Below are positions 34,488-45,948 of a DNA stretch of 64,000 nt, one piece after another. This DNA is from Tenrec ecaudatus. Lineage: Eukaryota > Chordata > Mammalia > Afrosoricida > Tenrecidae. The position numbers and the translations under genes are program-made. The notes beneath the pieces are model-generated. The model had not been told where the DNA came from and did no database searches. It was given only the letters and a program-made list of their open reading frames with translations. The stretch spans positions 104,652,805-104,716,804 of the forward strand of contig NC_134541.1 of the NCBI RefSeq assembly GCF_050624435.1. Direction: 5' to 3'. Numbering within the stretch: the stretch's first letter is position 1; each line of letters begins with the position of its first letter.

Positions 34488-35945
34488 TTGGATTTTTTCC
34501 CCTATAGTGTTCTTTTGATTTCTGGAGCTGGGTCTAAAGAAATTGAGTCCCTTCCTTTGGTGGCTCACTGTTTCCAAGGAACATGAACTCAGCCCTGGAG
34601 GTCCTTAGAAATGGACTGGCACCTGAAACCTGCTCATTGATAAAGCAGTGGCATTGGGCGTGAGGGCAGCTTGGTCCTCAGAAATGTTGGTTAGAGCTCT
34701 CCAGGTGTTCACAAGGTGCAGGCAATGCTGAGATGGCCTCGGTCGACTTCCTTCTTCCTCTACAAGCACAGCACACACCAACTTAATGAAAATCAGGTGT
34801 GACTGCTGCTGAGCATGAAAGCCTCAGCTCTGCACTGAGAGGAAAGAGGAGGCTCAAATTTGCCTGGGTCTACAAACTGATTTGTTCCAGGTTGACACAG
34901 CTGGGGTTGTGCGTTTCCACTCCAGAGCTACTGAATTCAAATCCATAGCTTTCCAGCTCCCACAGGGTGATTATTATGTATGCATACGGTCTGAAAGAAG
35001 CCCTGGGGAGTTTGTGAAGCTATCAGTGTGGATTCAGTAGACCTGGGCTAAAAAATGCAGTCTCAGCAGGGTTTGAAACAGAAGGAACTCATTTGTAGCC
35101 CTGGATTTAGCACAAGGAAGCAGACCCCTTCTACCATGAGAAACTGTATAGACCACACACGTGGTGTTCCAGTCACCACCCCCTTTGCTCTTGAACTTGT
35201 GTCGGGACAGTAGACTTCTCAGTCCCATGGTTATTCTGTGATTCATTCTCTCTCATTATTTGGGGTAAACAATTGGCTGACCGAGAAGGTCGTCAATGAC
35301 CCATTTATGGGCCATCTGAGATGGAGCAAGTTGCTTTAAGGTTCAAGTACTGGAGATAACAAATCTCATCAAATAGGAGAGATGTAGTGGCCAAAATGGG
35401 ACCCCACCCACCCACTCTATGTAACTCAACCTGCATTTCTTTGTTGGCCAGACACATGGGGATCACCCCTCTCCTGTAGCCTTTGGCAGGCAGGCCCTGG
35501 TCATTGGTTGATGAAAGGGGAACTCAGGAGGAGTGGCCACAGACACTGAATCCATGGTGCTAAGACGAGACACAAGGACCCTGCTCATCCCCGTGGGAGT
35601 TTCCTGCATGGAGGCCTAGTTTTCTATAGAAACTTGTCTCTAGAACCAGGTAGAGAAGACACCTTTCACACTGCCCTCAGCAGGCACCTCACCTCTAGGA
35701 GGAGTTTGGCTCTAGGGCACTCTAACTATGAAGACAGGTGGGGAATCTGCTAAGTTATCACCCACATTCATTTCAAAGCTGACTTTTCCTGGGAGATGGT
35801 TTGTCATGAGGGGGGCTTTGTGGGTGAAGGAAGCCTCAAGAAAAGCAGTGAAGAAATAACTCATTGAGAAGGAGAAGGCATTACCCTGCTGACTTTAGAA
35901 CCAGACTCCATAGAGCGCTTCCTACCATTCATTGACTGTGCCAAA
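34488..35945. other. Intron, no feature recognised
   Basis: Unique-looking sequence without convincing frames or repeats. Confidence 0.4.
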
Positions 35946-35949
35946 GGCT

Positions 35950-36110
35950 GTCCCCACAGAGCATTCGGTGGCTGGGCGCTACAGAGTTAGTTCCAACTCC
36001 CAGGGACCTGACATGCAAGTACTGCTGCCCCATGCTGCTTTCCTGGCTGTAGGTCTTGATGGAAGCAGAATGCCATCCCTTGCACCCACTGTGTTTCTAG
36101 GCAGATTGAA
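35950..36110 (-). mobile_element. Old AfroSINE or RTE-tail fragment
   Basis: tacagagttagttccaactc and ggctgtaggtcttgatggaa, agcagaatgcca; too diverged to separate the two families. Confidence 0.45.
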
Positions 36111-36454
36111 ATGGCCAACTCCTCCTTTAATTGCTGATACCACTGGGACTCCTTGTACCTATGTTATCCCTGGGCCAGACTGTCCTGCTCTCTCCCTCTC
36201 GTGATCGTCATGGAAATGAAGGCACAGAGAGGGATGCGAGTGGACGGGCCAGAAGCGTGTTCTGATCTGCCCACTGAGGTCCTTCCCGGGGGTCGATCAG
36301 CCATTGGTAGACCATGTTGGAGAGGAGATTTCCATCAACTAGGGGCACCTGAGGCCTCTATGGAGAGGCTTTTAAAATCATGTTACCCCATTACATCTTC
36401 CAAACAAAAATATGACAGCAATTCAAATTTGAGGAGCTCTGGAGGTGATGCCGG

Positions 36455-36826
36455 ACAAGTATCAGTCTGCGAACCATGAGACCGGTGGTTCAAACCCACC
36501 TGCCCTCTCTCTCAGGAGCGAGATTAGGCTGTCTGCTCCCATAAAATTGACAGTCAGAGGCTCCTGGGCTGCTCTGGTCTACCCTTCCCTTTTCAGAAGA
36601 AAAATTACTCAGCAGCCCCTTGACAGTGAAATGCTTCTTCTGTACTATAGCCCATAAACCTGGATAAAGTATGAGCATCCACTTTTGCAGCACCCCTGCC
36701 CTGCTCCCTGCATAATGTTGTAATGTTACAGCACCATCCAAGGAGAGATATTGCCGACTTTGGGAGACATTGCTCTACAGGGTCGATATGAGTCTGAATT
36801 CGCTCAAAGGGAGTGGGTTTTCTGGT
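36455..36826 (+). mobile_element. AfroSINE, interrupted
   Basis: 5' part 36455-36590 (gagaccggtggttcaaaccc, ggctgtctgctcccataaa). The missing 3' end appears at 36770-36826 (ctctacagggtcgatatgag). About 180 bp of unrelated sequence lies between, suggesting an insertion. Confidence 0.6.
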
Positions 36827-36841
36827 GGATTGAATGAGAAG

Positions 36842-37035
36842 GAATCCTGATGGCAGAGGCAGTTAAATATTGGGCTGCTGCAAGCTGCAAGGTCAGCAGT
36901 TCAATCCCACGAGCCTCTCCCTGGGAGAACAAAGTACCCGTCGGCTTCCTCGGACACCCCATAAGAACAGCGCTCCCCTAACTGAAATTGTTAGCTCTAT
37001 TTCAGAATCAACTCAATGGCAGTGGGCTTGGGCCG
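36842..37035 (+). mobile_element. AfroSINE
   Basis: aatcctgatggcagaggcag, gctgcaaggtcagcagttca, and agaatcaactcaatggcagt at the end. Confidence 0.85.
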
Positions 37036-37122
37036 GAGATGTGGCTTGCGCAGATAATTCTGTTTATAGAAGAAACATTCTGCTTTTTACCAACAACCTT
37101 AGAAGGTGGGCTTTTGAGGTGC

Positions 37123-37193
37123 CTCAGTCTCTCTCTCTCTTCTTCTTTAAATATCCAGGCTTTGTGCATTGAGATTTCTCTCTCTCTCTCTCT
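37123..37193 (+). repeat. Two (TC)n tracts
   Basis: TCTCTCTC at 37127-37140 and a longer run at 37170-37192, followed by an A run; simple repeat. Confidence 0.85.
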
Positions 37194-37199
37194 TTTTAA

Positions 37200-38015
37200 A
37201 AAAAATTTTTGCAGACCAACCATCTAGGCCTGATGCAGTCAGTGGCACATTTAAATGAGTCCTGGGGCCTGACCGCTTCTCTCTAGATTCCCCTTTGCTT
37301 TGCCAGCTAATCTCATTTCTCTGCATTTTCCTTTATGCTCCAAATCATCTGTGGCTAAGGCCTGAGCGTCACATCCAAACCCGGGCCAGCCAGAATTGCT
37401 GCAGGGCACTTAAGTCCCCAGCTATCAACTATCTCACAGTGGGAAACTTCAGGGAGAGGCCAAGAGACTGCTAGTTTCGCCATCTTAAGATGACACTTGG
37501 TTTGAGAGCTACTGTAAGAGACTTTGGCTCCTTGTCACCCTTTGACCTCTGAATTCTGTGGTCCCTGTTATTACATAAAACAGGTGGCTATTAAGACTCA
37601 TAGTAATGGACACACATAGCCCTATCCTCCAAAGCTGCTCTTCCATGCTAGACATACTGAACTAGAGTTAACAGTGTCACCAGATCCCTGGCTGATTGCT
37701 GGGTATACCTGGGGATCTTGTTAGAAGACAGATTCTAATTCAGCATATCTAGGGTAGAAATGTACGTTCTCAACGAGGTAAGGGGGCACGGTGTGCCCAG
37801 GATGAACAGTTCTGAAGGCCTGTAAGAAAATTCCTACAGCTTAGGGCTTGGCCGATGGCAGTCAAGGGAATGGGCAGGGCCAATGTAGGCATCTCCCACT
37901 TGCAATCGAGAGGCCCTCAACTCTATTCTTTACAATCTGCTATTTTTTTTTAATAGAACATCAATAGCCCATTTAACCATTAGAACAGCCGAGTGGACTC
38001 CACGGTGCTAAAAAA
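37200..38015. other. Intron, no feature recognised
   Basis: No exon or repeat recognised. Confidence 0.4.
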
Positions 38016-38019
38016 CCAA

Positions 38020-38222
38020 ACTTACTGCCATCCAGTAGATTCTGACCCATAGTGACCCCATAAGGAAGGGTATGGGTTTCCCCTATGGATTTCTGAAGAC
38101 AGGAGCAGAAAACCTCTTTTTCCCATGAGGCAACTGGTGGGCTTGAACTGTTGCCTTTCAGTGAGCAGCCCAACTTGGTTAACAACCCCTAGTTGTAACC
38201 CACTCTGCCACTATGGTGCCCA
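38020..38222 (-). mobile_element. AfroSINE
   Basis: cttactgccatccagtagat, gacccatagtgaccccataa, ggtgggcttgaactgttgcc, tgccactatggtgccc. Confidence 0.87.
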
Positions 38223-38847
38223 GGCCCAGGCATTCCAAGAAAGTCCCTACAAAGTGATGCTAAGGGGTGGTCCATGTGTGACAACAGAATTCAGTCCACT
38301 GGATGTGGAGTTTTGTCTTTGCTTTCGCCATTAGTGGGAATGGATTCTAACTCGGTGTGTGTGCAGAACAGTGCTGCTCTGTAAAGTTTTCAAGGCCTAC
38401 GTGCCCGGCAGAGTCCCAGGTCAGACTTCGGAGCAAAGTCTTGAACTGGTTCATTCTGGTTCAGCCCACTGCTGAGAAGTGAGATTTCCACCCTACTCCC
38501 TCTGGGAATCAGAATAGAGAGTTTAACCATGGTCCTGGCCGATCCCCAGGGACCCTTCTGTCTCCACTCAGCCATCAGGACAGGCGTGATTCCCCTTGGC
38601 CATCTTAGAGTGTGGCTGGAGGACCAGCCACATCTGCAGTTTGAAAAGGTCCTCATTCTTGCTGGTTTTAATAGACATTGACTCACGTGGTTCATTGGGG
38701 TCTCAGGCAGCAAGCAGAGGCTGGCCCTGGCCACGCACAGGGCTGACTGAGTGACACAATGCTTTGTCTATCCCTTACTATGGGATGGTGGCCTGGAAAA
38801 GCATGCTACAATTTATACTTGAATTGCGTCATTGAGGAAACTCAACA

Positions 38848-39058
38848 CTAACTCCCTGCCATTGAGTCCATGCCGACTCACAGTGACCCTGCAGGACAGG
38901 GCAGAACTGCCCCTGTGTGTTTCTGAGACTGTCACTCTATGGGAGTAGGAAGCCTCCCCCTCATCCCCCGTCTTTCTCCCTTGGAGTGGCTGGTGGTTTT
39001 GAACTGTTGACCCTGCAGTCAGCAGCCCAACGCTTAACTACTGTGCCATGAGGGCTGC
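38848..39058 (-). mobile_element. AfroSINE
   Basis: ctgccattgagtccatgccg, ctgcaggacagggcagaact, gtggttttgaactgttgacc, ctgtgccatgagggctgc. Leftmost of a dense cluster. Confidence 0.92.
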
Positions 39059-39069
39059 TAGCACCTAGG

Positions 39070-39225
39070 AAGGAGGGGGCATTTGCAACCAGGTGGGTAA
39101 TTCAAGCCCAGTAGCCATTTCATGGAGGAAACGGAAACCTTATGCTTCCCTAAAGATTGTAGCCCTGGAAACAGGACCATTTACTCTGTCTTATTAGTTG
39201 GACTTGATGCCATGGTAACAACTTT
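39070..39225 (+). mobile_element. AfroSINE, diverged
   Basis: gggtaattcaagcccagtag, gattgtagccctggaaacag, and a 3' part with gttggacttgatgccatgg. Opposite strand to its neighbours. Confidence 0.65.
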
Positions 39226-39277
39226 TGTTTTTGTCTTGCTTTGTTTGCTTCCATCAGTTCTCAAATAATTACAGCAA

Positions 39278-39452
39278 ACTCCCTGCCATCAAATCCTTGC
39301 CGACTCACAGAGACTCTGGGGGGCAGGGTGCAGCAGCCCCTGGGATTTTTGCCCCAAACTATAACTCTTCACGGGAGTAGAGAGCCTCTTTCTCCCGAAG
39401 GGCGGCTGGAAGTTTCAAACCGCTGACTTTTCAGTTAACAGCCCAACAGTTC
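39278..39452 (-). mobile_element. AfroSINE
   Basis: ctccctgccatcaaatcctt, aactcttcacgggagtagag, gtttcaaaccgctgactttt. Confidence 0.88.
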
Positions 39453-39555
39453 TAAAACCCTCCTGTAAAAGAGCTCTGATCCCATTCTGATTCTATGTAG
39501 TTTCAGCCCTGGTTTTATTTTTATGTTTATTTGAGCACCGCCCTTTCTACATCAC

Positions 39556-39668
39556 AATCACTCAATGCCATCGTCGATTCAGACTCACAGGGACCCCACA
39601 GGACAGAGTAGAACTGCCCCTGTGGGTTTCTGAGACTGTAAAGTTTTGTGGAATCAGATGCCTGCATC
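39556..39668 (-). mobile_element. AfroSINE 3' half
   Basis: actcaatgccatcgtcgatt, ggacagagtagaactgcccc, tttctgagactgta; the head is missing. Confidence 0.85.
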
Positions 39669-39689
39669 GTTTCAATGAAACTCCAACAA

Positions 39690-39877
39690 CCACACTCACT
39701 GCCATTGAGTCGATGCCGACTAAAAAGCCACCCAGACAGGGTAGAACTGTCCCTGTGGGTTTCTGAGACTAACTCTTGATGGGAGTAGACAGCCTCCCCT
39801 TTCTCCTGCAGTGGGGCTGCTGGGCTGGAACTGCTGTGGTTTATAGCCCAATTGATGCCTGTGCCACCAGGGCTCCT
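39690..39877 (-). mobile_element. AfroSINE
   Basis: cactgccattgagtcgatgc, cagggtagaactgtccctgt, and a full head ending tgtgccaccagggctcc. Confidence 0.93.
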
Positions 39878-39896
39878 TAACCACAAACAAACAAAC

Positions 39897-40096
39897 AAAC
39901 TCACTGCCATCAAGTCAATACTGACTCCAATCCATCCTATAGGGCAGGGTAGACCTGACCCTGTGGGATTCCAAAACTAAAACTCTTTACAGGAATAGAA
40001 AGCTCTTTCTTTCTCCCTTAGAGCTGCTGGTGGTTTTGAACTGCTGGGCTTGGGGAGCGCAGCCAACACGGAACCACTAAACCACCAGGGCTTCGT
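39897..40096 (-). mobile_element. AfroSINE
   Basis: cactgccatcaagtcaatac, tatagggcagggtagacctg, ggtggttttgaactgctggg, caccagggctt. CAAA tail at 39884-39899. Confidence 0.92.
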
Positions 40097-40169
40097 AGGC
40101 AATGGCAAACTGTAGCACCAGGTGGAGCATAAACACATGCTAACAAAGCAAGTACACAAACCCCGAGCA

Positions 40170-40342
40170 TCCCACACGGTGGAGTAGGTTCTGACGCACA
40201 GTGACTCCCCTATAGAGCAGGGTCGAACGGCACCACAGGGCCCAGGATGCTGTAACTATCTACGGAAGCAGACTGCCACATCCTCTACCGAGGAATGGCT
40301 AGATGGGATTGATGCCCTGACCTCTGAGTCAGCCACTGCCAG
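40170..40342 (-). mobile_element. Old-type AfroSINE
   Basis: gtggagtaggttctgacgca, cagtgactcccctatagagc, acggaagcagactgccacat. Confidence 0.75.
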
Positions 40343-40658
40343 GCTTGAGAAGCTCTTGTAGCTCACTGCCATTGAGACCATTCCTTTTTTGTAAACGGGG
40401 TCTGGACATGCCCGGCCTCAAACATCTTCTAGACAAGCACCGAGAACATTTCATCTGGGCCTGGTTCCAACTGTTCATTCACAGAGGATCCCTGCAGACA
40501 CTGCAATGTCTACATGACGAGGAGGCCGCCCACGCCATAAAGGACGGGGATCCGTCCATGGTGGGAATCTGCCACCCAAACTTCTGAGGTCTTGGAAATT
40601 CACCCCCAGGTGCATTCCCATGATCTTCCATGATGTTAGTTCCCTAACATTTCCCAGG

Positions 40659-40850
40659 AGCCCTGGTGGTTAGTGGTTACGCACTGTGCCGAGGACTACC
40701 AGGTCGGCAGTTTGGCAATGGGAGAAAGACAGGACTCCATCCTTCTGTAAGGAGGGACCATCTGGCAACAGCACAGAGGCAGGCCTGCCGTGTCCCGTAG
40801 GGTCGCTTTGGGTTGGCAATGACTTGATGGCAGTGGGTTGGGTTAACATT
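40659..40850 (+). mobile_element. AfroSINE
   Basis: ggagccctggtggttagtgg, ccaggtcggcagtttgg, agggtcgctttgggttggca, gacttgatggcagtgggttg. Confidence 0.9.
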
Positions 40851-41008
40851 TCCTATGCTGGCCTGGCCTGCCTTCTCCCACTCTTCTTCTTGCGTTCGGA
40901 AGTCAAACTCAGCCACAGCCTGTCTTCCACTAGGGACATCACTTTCACCCTTCTGAAACTGCAGTTCACTCACTTGGGAAAATGGGGGTTGAGAACAGGG
41001 CATAGGAC

Positions 41009-41034
41009 CCCCCCCCCACACACACACACACATC
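41009..41034 (+). repeat. C run plus (CA)n
   Basis: CCCCCCCCC followed by about eight CA units; simple repeat. Confidence 0.9.
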
Positions 41035-41069
41035 CATGGTCTGTGTTGACTCACTGAGACAGGGGAGTG

Positions 41070-41246
41070 CTTCATCCTACTGTCAACTGATTCTGACTCA
41101 CCGCAACCACCAGACAGACAAGAAATGCCCCGTGGTGATTCTGAGGCTGCCTCCCCTTCCCCTCTCGAGCCACTGAAGGGCTCAAGTGGAAGAAACTTAT
41201 GATGAATAGCCACATCCTTAACCCTGTGTGCCACCAGGGCTCCTGG
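41070..41246 (-). mobile_element. AfroSINE
   Basis: tgtcaactgattctgactca and the head ending gtgccaccagggctcctgg. Confidence 0.78.
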
Positions 41247-41707
41247 AAAGCGCTTCATTGGGGTGGAGTGAGGGGAGAAGGCATTCTTTTTTAGAGTCAC
41301 CAAGGACACAAAGCCTTCATTTCTCCCTGGCCAAGAAAGAGACCAAGTCGTGGCGTACCGAGGCCATGGTCTTCCATGGTTTGGGGCTGAGGATGAGAAT
41401 CAGCAGCCCAGCCCAATGAGATACAGGAAGCTTTCAAGGTGGGCTGGGCCTCTGGTCAGAGGGACTACCATCCAGGCATGGGGCCTGCCAGGGCAAGAAG
41501 AGAACCCAACTTGCTGGTGAGAACAAGCATCTGATGCCAGGAGAGTCGCTGGTTGAGCAAGTCTTAGGAACAGCATATGGGGAGGTGTGAGAGGCCTGCC
41601 TTCCATGTGGAGACCCTGGTTCCATTCCTGGCCGGTGGAGCTCATATGAACCCCATCAGTGCATCTCATCTGCTGCCTGCCTGCTGGTCAACCAAACCAA
41701 ACCACCC

Positions 41708-41899
41708 AACTCACTGTCATGGAGTCGATTCCAACTCCTAGTGAGCCTGTAGGGTGGGGCTGCCCCTGCGGACTTCGGAGACTCTCCCTTTACCCGAGCA
41801 AACAGCCCTTTTCTCAGTTGTGGAGCAGCTGGTGGTTTTGAACTGCTGGCCTTGTGGATCAGCAGCTCAGTGCACAACCACTGTGCCACCAGGGCTCCA
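41708..41899 (-). mobile_element. AfroSINE
   Basis: ctcactgtcatggagtcgat, gctggtggttttgaactgct, cactgtgccaccagggctcc. Confidence 0.92.
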
Positions 41900-42344
41900 A
41901 GCTCTCCACTTAACAACAGCCGAGAAACCTGACGCTCCCCTGTGAAGAGCAACCCAGTGGGACTTTTCCAGAACCTTCCTTGCTGGTGTGACTGAGTCCA
42001 TAATTCAAGGAGAAGTTCGTTATTAACGTGAAGCCTGCTCTGTCTTCCCAGGGGTCTTTGAGGAAAGTGAGTGAGGGGGCCCTGGCAGGGAGCTGTGGGA
42101 GGAAGCAAAAGGGAAGGAAGATTGAGGGGGTGGGGTGGGAGCGCTTACTCTTCTTGAGGATGGGAGACCAGAGTGGATGTGAGAACCAGATCACCAGCCT
42201 AGAGAGAGACGTGCTCTCCCACACGGCCAGTCTAAATGTCTAAAGTGGACCGACATCAACCGCGCCTTTGGCGTGAACACTCTGGTTCCGATTCCCCAGA
42301 CCAGGTGGGCGTGAGAGCCTGTATTTCTCACGAGCACCAAGGAC

Positions 42345-42422
42345 GTGCTCTGTGGGGTAGGCACTGGGCTAACCCCAATGATGGCGGTTCAAAACCCACC
42401 AGCCACTCGGAAAGACTGAGCA
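42345..42422 (+). mobile_element. AfroSINE 5' fragment
   Basis: gggctaaccccaatgatggc, ggttcaaaacccaccagcca, then unrelated sequence. Confidence 0.65.
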
Positions 42423-42736
42423 GTCTCAGCAACGCGTCTGATTCGGTGGCAGAGGGATACCAAGCACAAGCACATAGGAGGGAGGTGGTGTTGATCTGGA
42501 AAGGATGGTTTGCATCCCAAGCCTTGAAGGCTGCCCTCAGACCTGTTCTGAACCTGGGAATTTCTCTCTGACTGGACTGTTTTCGCTTCAAGTCTGGGAT
42601 GGGGAGATTGAGGAAAAGAACACGAAGATGAGGCAGGGAACGGAAGTCTGGGCTCAGCTCTGGAGCTAGTGTCCGAGATACATTTTTGATTTGGCCTAGA
42701 CCCCTCCCCCACTCCCCCCTTCACCTGCTCCTTAAA

Positions 42737-42943
42737 ATGGGCTCTGCTGGTGCAGCCGGTTAACTGTTGGACTGCTGAGCAAAAGGTAGTTGGTTCGAAC
42801 CCACCAGCTCCTCTCCAGCATCCAGACGGGGCAGCCTGCTTCTGCAAAGATCAGGACACTGGAATAACTGGGGAAAGCTCTGCTCCATTCTCTAGGGCCA
42901 CTGTGAGTTGTGATGGACTTGCGACCAGTGGGTTGGGTTTGTG
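42737..42943 (+). mobile_element. AfroSINE
   Basis: gggctctgctggtgcagccg, ggtagttggttcgaacccac (intact B box), ccactgtgagttgtgatgga. Confidence 0.88.
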
Positions 42944-43827
42944 GTTCTCAGCCTTCACTGCCTGGGCTGTTATTCCAGGTGGCAGAATCCCTCTTTGGAT
43001 GTAGACATGGCAAAGAAAACACCCTTTTGGGCGGATTCTTCAGTTATATGATGACGATACTGGAACTGTGAAGTGGGAACTGTGAACCAGATAGGAATTG
43101 AGAGGATGCAGAAGCAACCACTAAAGCCTTGTGGCTGCCAAGCCCGCGTCCGAGAACTGTGCCCCAGCTTTCCAGGGCTGGCTTTTCAGAAGTAGGTGAC
43201 CAGGCCTTTCTTCCACCATGCCTCTGTGTGAACTCAGCCTTGATTAGTCATGCTTATGACTAGCTGTTTTCAGAACTACCAAGGACCCCTACAAGCTCTT
43301 AGCCAGCTAATTCTTTCTTTTTCTATACTATTCCAGGGATCCCAGAGTAGGGGTTACTGGTCAAGATTATTAGATGCCTGGGTCACTCCGCACAAACTGC
43401 CTCAAGCTCAGTGACCAAAATAATTACGGGGAAAGGGAAAGGGCTCTGAGGGTGCGTCACACTCACCTCCCACCCCCGCTCTCAATCTACTAATCTATTT
43501 GCACCTTCACGCACCCCAATTCCACAAGAATTGCCCAGACACGGTGACAAAATGGATTGCTTTCCTCTTGTGGACTCAAGTAATGGGCCCACCAAACCCT
43601 TTTCTCTCCCAAATCTTGTTAGCACCCCCTCCTCTGAGTGTGTTGTGTGTTCATTAAATGTGAACCAAATTGTGGTCTTGAGACTGAGCCTAATGCCATG
43701 TAGACTTGATTATCGAGGTTCACACAAAGGTGTAAAAGAATGGAAACTGGTTGATTCCTGTCCAGTAACTGCTCATATGATCAGACCATGCCACACACAC
43801 AAGGGTGCATACACTGGGAGCCCCTCC
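42944..43827. other. Intron, no feature recognised
   Basis: No exon or repeat recognised. Confidence 0.4.
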
Positions 43828-43835
43828 CTCTAGCA

Positions 43836-44082
43836 CAGGGGCATCAAACTGGTGGCCCATGGGTCACCATGCGACCCCCCTAGGTAATTTTTTTGTGGCC
43901 CATGATGCTCTGAAATAAAATGAAAATATAAAAAATTGTTATGAAGAAAATAGCGCTTAGGGGAGATTGAGGCAATACCGTACACACAATTCTTTCGTTA
44001 CATTTTATTTCAGTGCACACAAAATTTGCATTTTATTTCAGGCCACAAAAAATTACCACGGGCCGCCATTCTGACACCCCTG
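43836..44082. mobile_element. hAT-like non-autonomous DNA transposon
   Basis: 247 bp with terminal inverted repeats caggggcatcaaactggtgg and, inverted from the right, caggggtgtcagaatggcgg (most positions equal). 8-bp flanks ctctagca and gtctagga match at six of eight positions with a central TA, as expected for Buster-group hAT duplications. No transposase frame. The specific family is not assigned. Confidence 0.8.
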
Positions 44083-44171
44083 GTCTAGGATAACAGAAAT
44101 CCGTTTTTCTGGAAAAGAATTCAGATTTCTCTCAACAAGGACAGAATAAGACGTGGCTTTGGTAATTGTAA

Positions 44172-44360
44172 GGAACTCTGGTAAGGTAGCGGTTAGGAGT
44201 TGGGCTGTGCCCCACATGTTCGTCAGTTCAAAACCACCAGCAGCTCCTTCGGGACAGACTGGGCTTTCTACACCTGTAAACAGTTACAGTCTTGGAAACT
44301 CACACAAGAGAGGTCACTATGAGTCAGTATAGACTCAATGGCCAGTGAGTATTTTTGTTG
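44172..44360 (+). mobile_element. AfroSINE
   Basis: ggaactctggtaaggtagcg, cagttcaaaaccaccagcag, tcactatgagtcagtataga, ctcaatggccagtgagt. Confidence 0.88.
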
Positions 44361-44445
44361 CTGTTTGGTCATTTAAAAAGAAATACTAGAAACTTTCAGA
44401 GAAGGGGGTGGAGGAGCAGGGAAGACATCTTATCTCAAAAGCCTG

Positions 44446-44632
44446 GAGTCCCTTGGTGACTCAAATGGTTAAGCACTCAGCTATGAACGGAAAGATTGGC
44501 AGTCCAACCAGGGGTTCCACAGAGAAAGGCTTGGTGGTCTTCTTCCAGAAACCCGTCAATGCAAGCTCGACGGACGATAATTCTGCTTTGACGGGGCCAT
44601 TATGCGTTGGTATCTGCTCGACGGCAACTCTT
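44446..44632 (+). mobile_element. AfroSINE, divergent subtype
   Basis: gagtcccttggtgactcaaa, tggttaagcactcagctatg, gaaaggcttggtggtcttct, and a tctgctcgacggcaac end. Head wording matches the copy at 22160. Confidence 0.78.
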
Positions 44633-44664
44633 GTTTCTGTTTCTTTGTGTTGTTCTATAAGAAC

Positions 44665-44866
44665 ACAAAACCCATAGTGGGTTTTCAGTTAAGATGCTAA
44701 CCCCAAGGTCAGCAGTTCCACTCCACCGGTGGCTCCCAAGGAGAAAGAAGAGGCTTTCTGCTCTTGTAAAGAGCTGTAGTCGTGGCAACTCACAGGGACA
44801 GTTCTACTCTGTCCTATAGGATCACTATGAGTTGGAAACGATGGCAATAAGTCGAACTTGACTGGT
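44665..44866 (+). mobile_element. AfroSINE
   Basis: gctaaccccaaggtcagcag, gctttctgctcttgtaaaga, ggatcactatgagttggaaa. Confidence 0.88.
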
Positions 44867-44892
44867 TTTAATGACTAAGAGGTAAGACACCA

Positions 44893-44945
44893 GGGGCCTT
44901 CAAAGAGCTCAGAGAAATTGGGATTATGAACTTTCTGAAGACCCC
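44893..44945. mobile_element. Palindromic MITE-like element, short copy
   Basis: 53 bp from ggggccttcaaagagctc to ctttctgaagacccc. The ends are imperfect inverted repeats of the same family as 19721. Confidence 0.55.
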
Positions 44946-45276
44946 TGGGAGAAGTGGAGCGGGTGGCAAGCAAACAAACACTATCTGCACTAAGAGTCCC
45001 TTGGGTGTGTGTTCCCTTCTTCATCTCTGGAGTTCTGTCTTGAATGAGAAACCATTCAGATCCAGACTTCTGGGGTCCACGGGGTTGTGGTGGCCCACCC
45101 AGGCCATCTGCCTTTAGCTGGCCTTTTGGGACATTGAGCCTTGAAGAGACAGGTCCTTTCAAAGTTACCCTTGAGTCAAACAATGGTTGAGACACAGTAG
45201 CTTGACTGATGGGCATTGGGGAGTATGCCCTTTTAAAGAATTACATTTCAGGAAACAAAATCCAAGGTCACACTCA

Positions 45277-45452
45277 AACTCACCACCATCAAGTCGACGC
45301 TGACTCCCAGTGATCCTATAGGACAGGGTAGAACTTCCCCTGTGGGTTTCAGAGACTGTCACTCTTGATGGAGTAGAAAGCCTCGTCTTCCTCCCTTGGC
45401 GTACATGGTGGTTTCAAACTGCTGACCTTTGGGTCAGCAGCTCTTGGGGCTG
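45277..45452 (-). mobile_element. AfroSINE
   Basis: caccaccatcaagtcgacgc, ggacagggtagaacttcccc, gtggtttcaaactgctgacc. Confidence 0.9.
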
Positions 45453-45774
45453 TAAGCCTCTAGGGAAGTAGACGCCAATGTCGTTTTCCCAGGGAGGGGC
45501 TGGTTTTGTTTTGTGTTTTTTCCTCCATCAAAGCTCCTCCTCTCAGGACAGCCTAAACTTATGTTTCAGGGTACATTCAGTAATTATTTTCGTTTTTCTT
45601 CAAGACGATGGTAGCTGCACCCAGTGTTCAGAAGACTACGCGTGACGAAGAAAGCCCCAAATCTACTTGCAAATCCACATGGGGGTTAAGCTTCCACTGA
45701 ACTCCCTGGGGCCACCGATCAGGGGTGTGAATCGCCTTGCATTGGAACGTGAAATAATGCAGGTGTACCCCAAA

Positions 45775-45948
45775 CCAGACGCACTGCCGTGGAGTCAACT
45801 CTGGGTCACAGTGACCCCACCGGACAACAGAAGTGCCCTGAGGGTTTCCAAGACTGTGGCTCTTTCAGGGAGTAGAAAGTCAAGCCTCCCTCTCGAGGCG
45901 CAGTGGCAGGTCTGCCCTGCTGGCCTCGTGGGAGCAGCCTCACAAGGA
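45775..45948 (-). mobile_element. AfroSINE
   Basis: gcactgccgtggagtcaact, gtcacagtgaccccaccgga, gggtttccaagactgtggct. Confidence 0.83.

Noticed and set aside
40677-41309. 210-codon open frame on the minus strand
   Set aside because: It spans two AfroSINEs in opposite orientations and a C/CA simple repeat; a chance frame.
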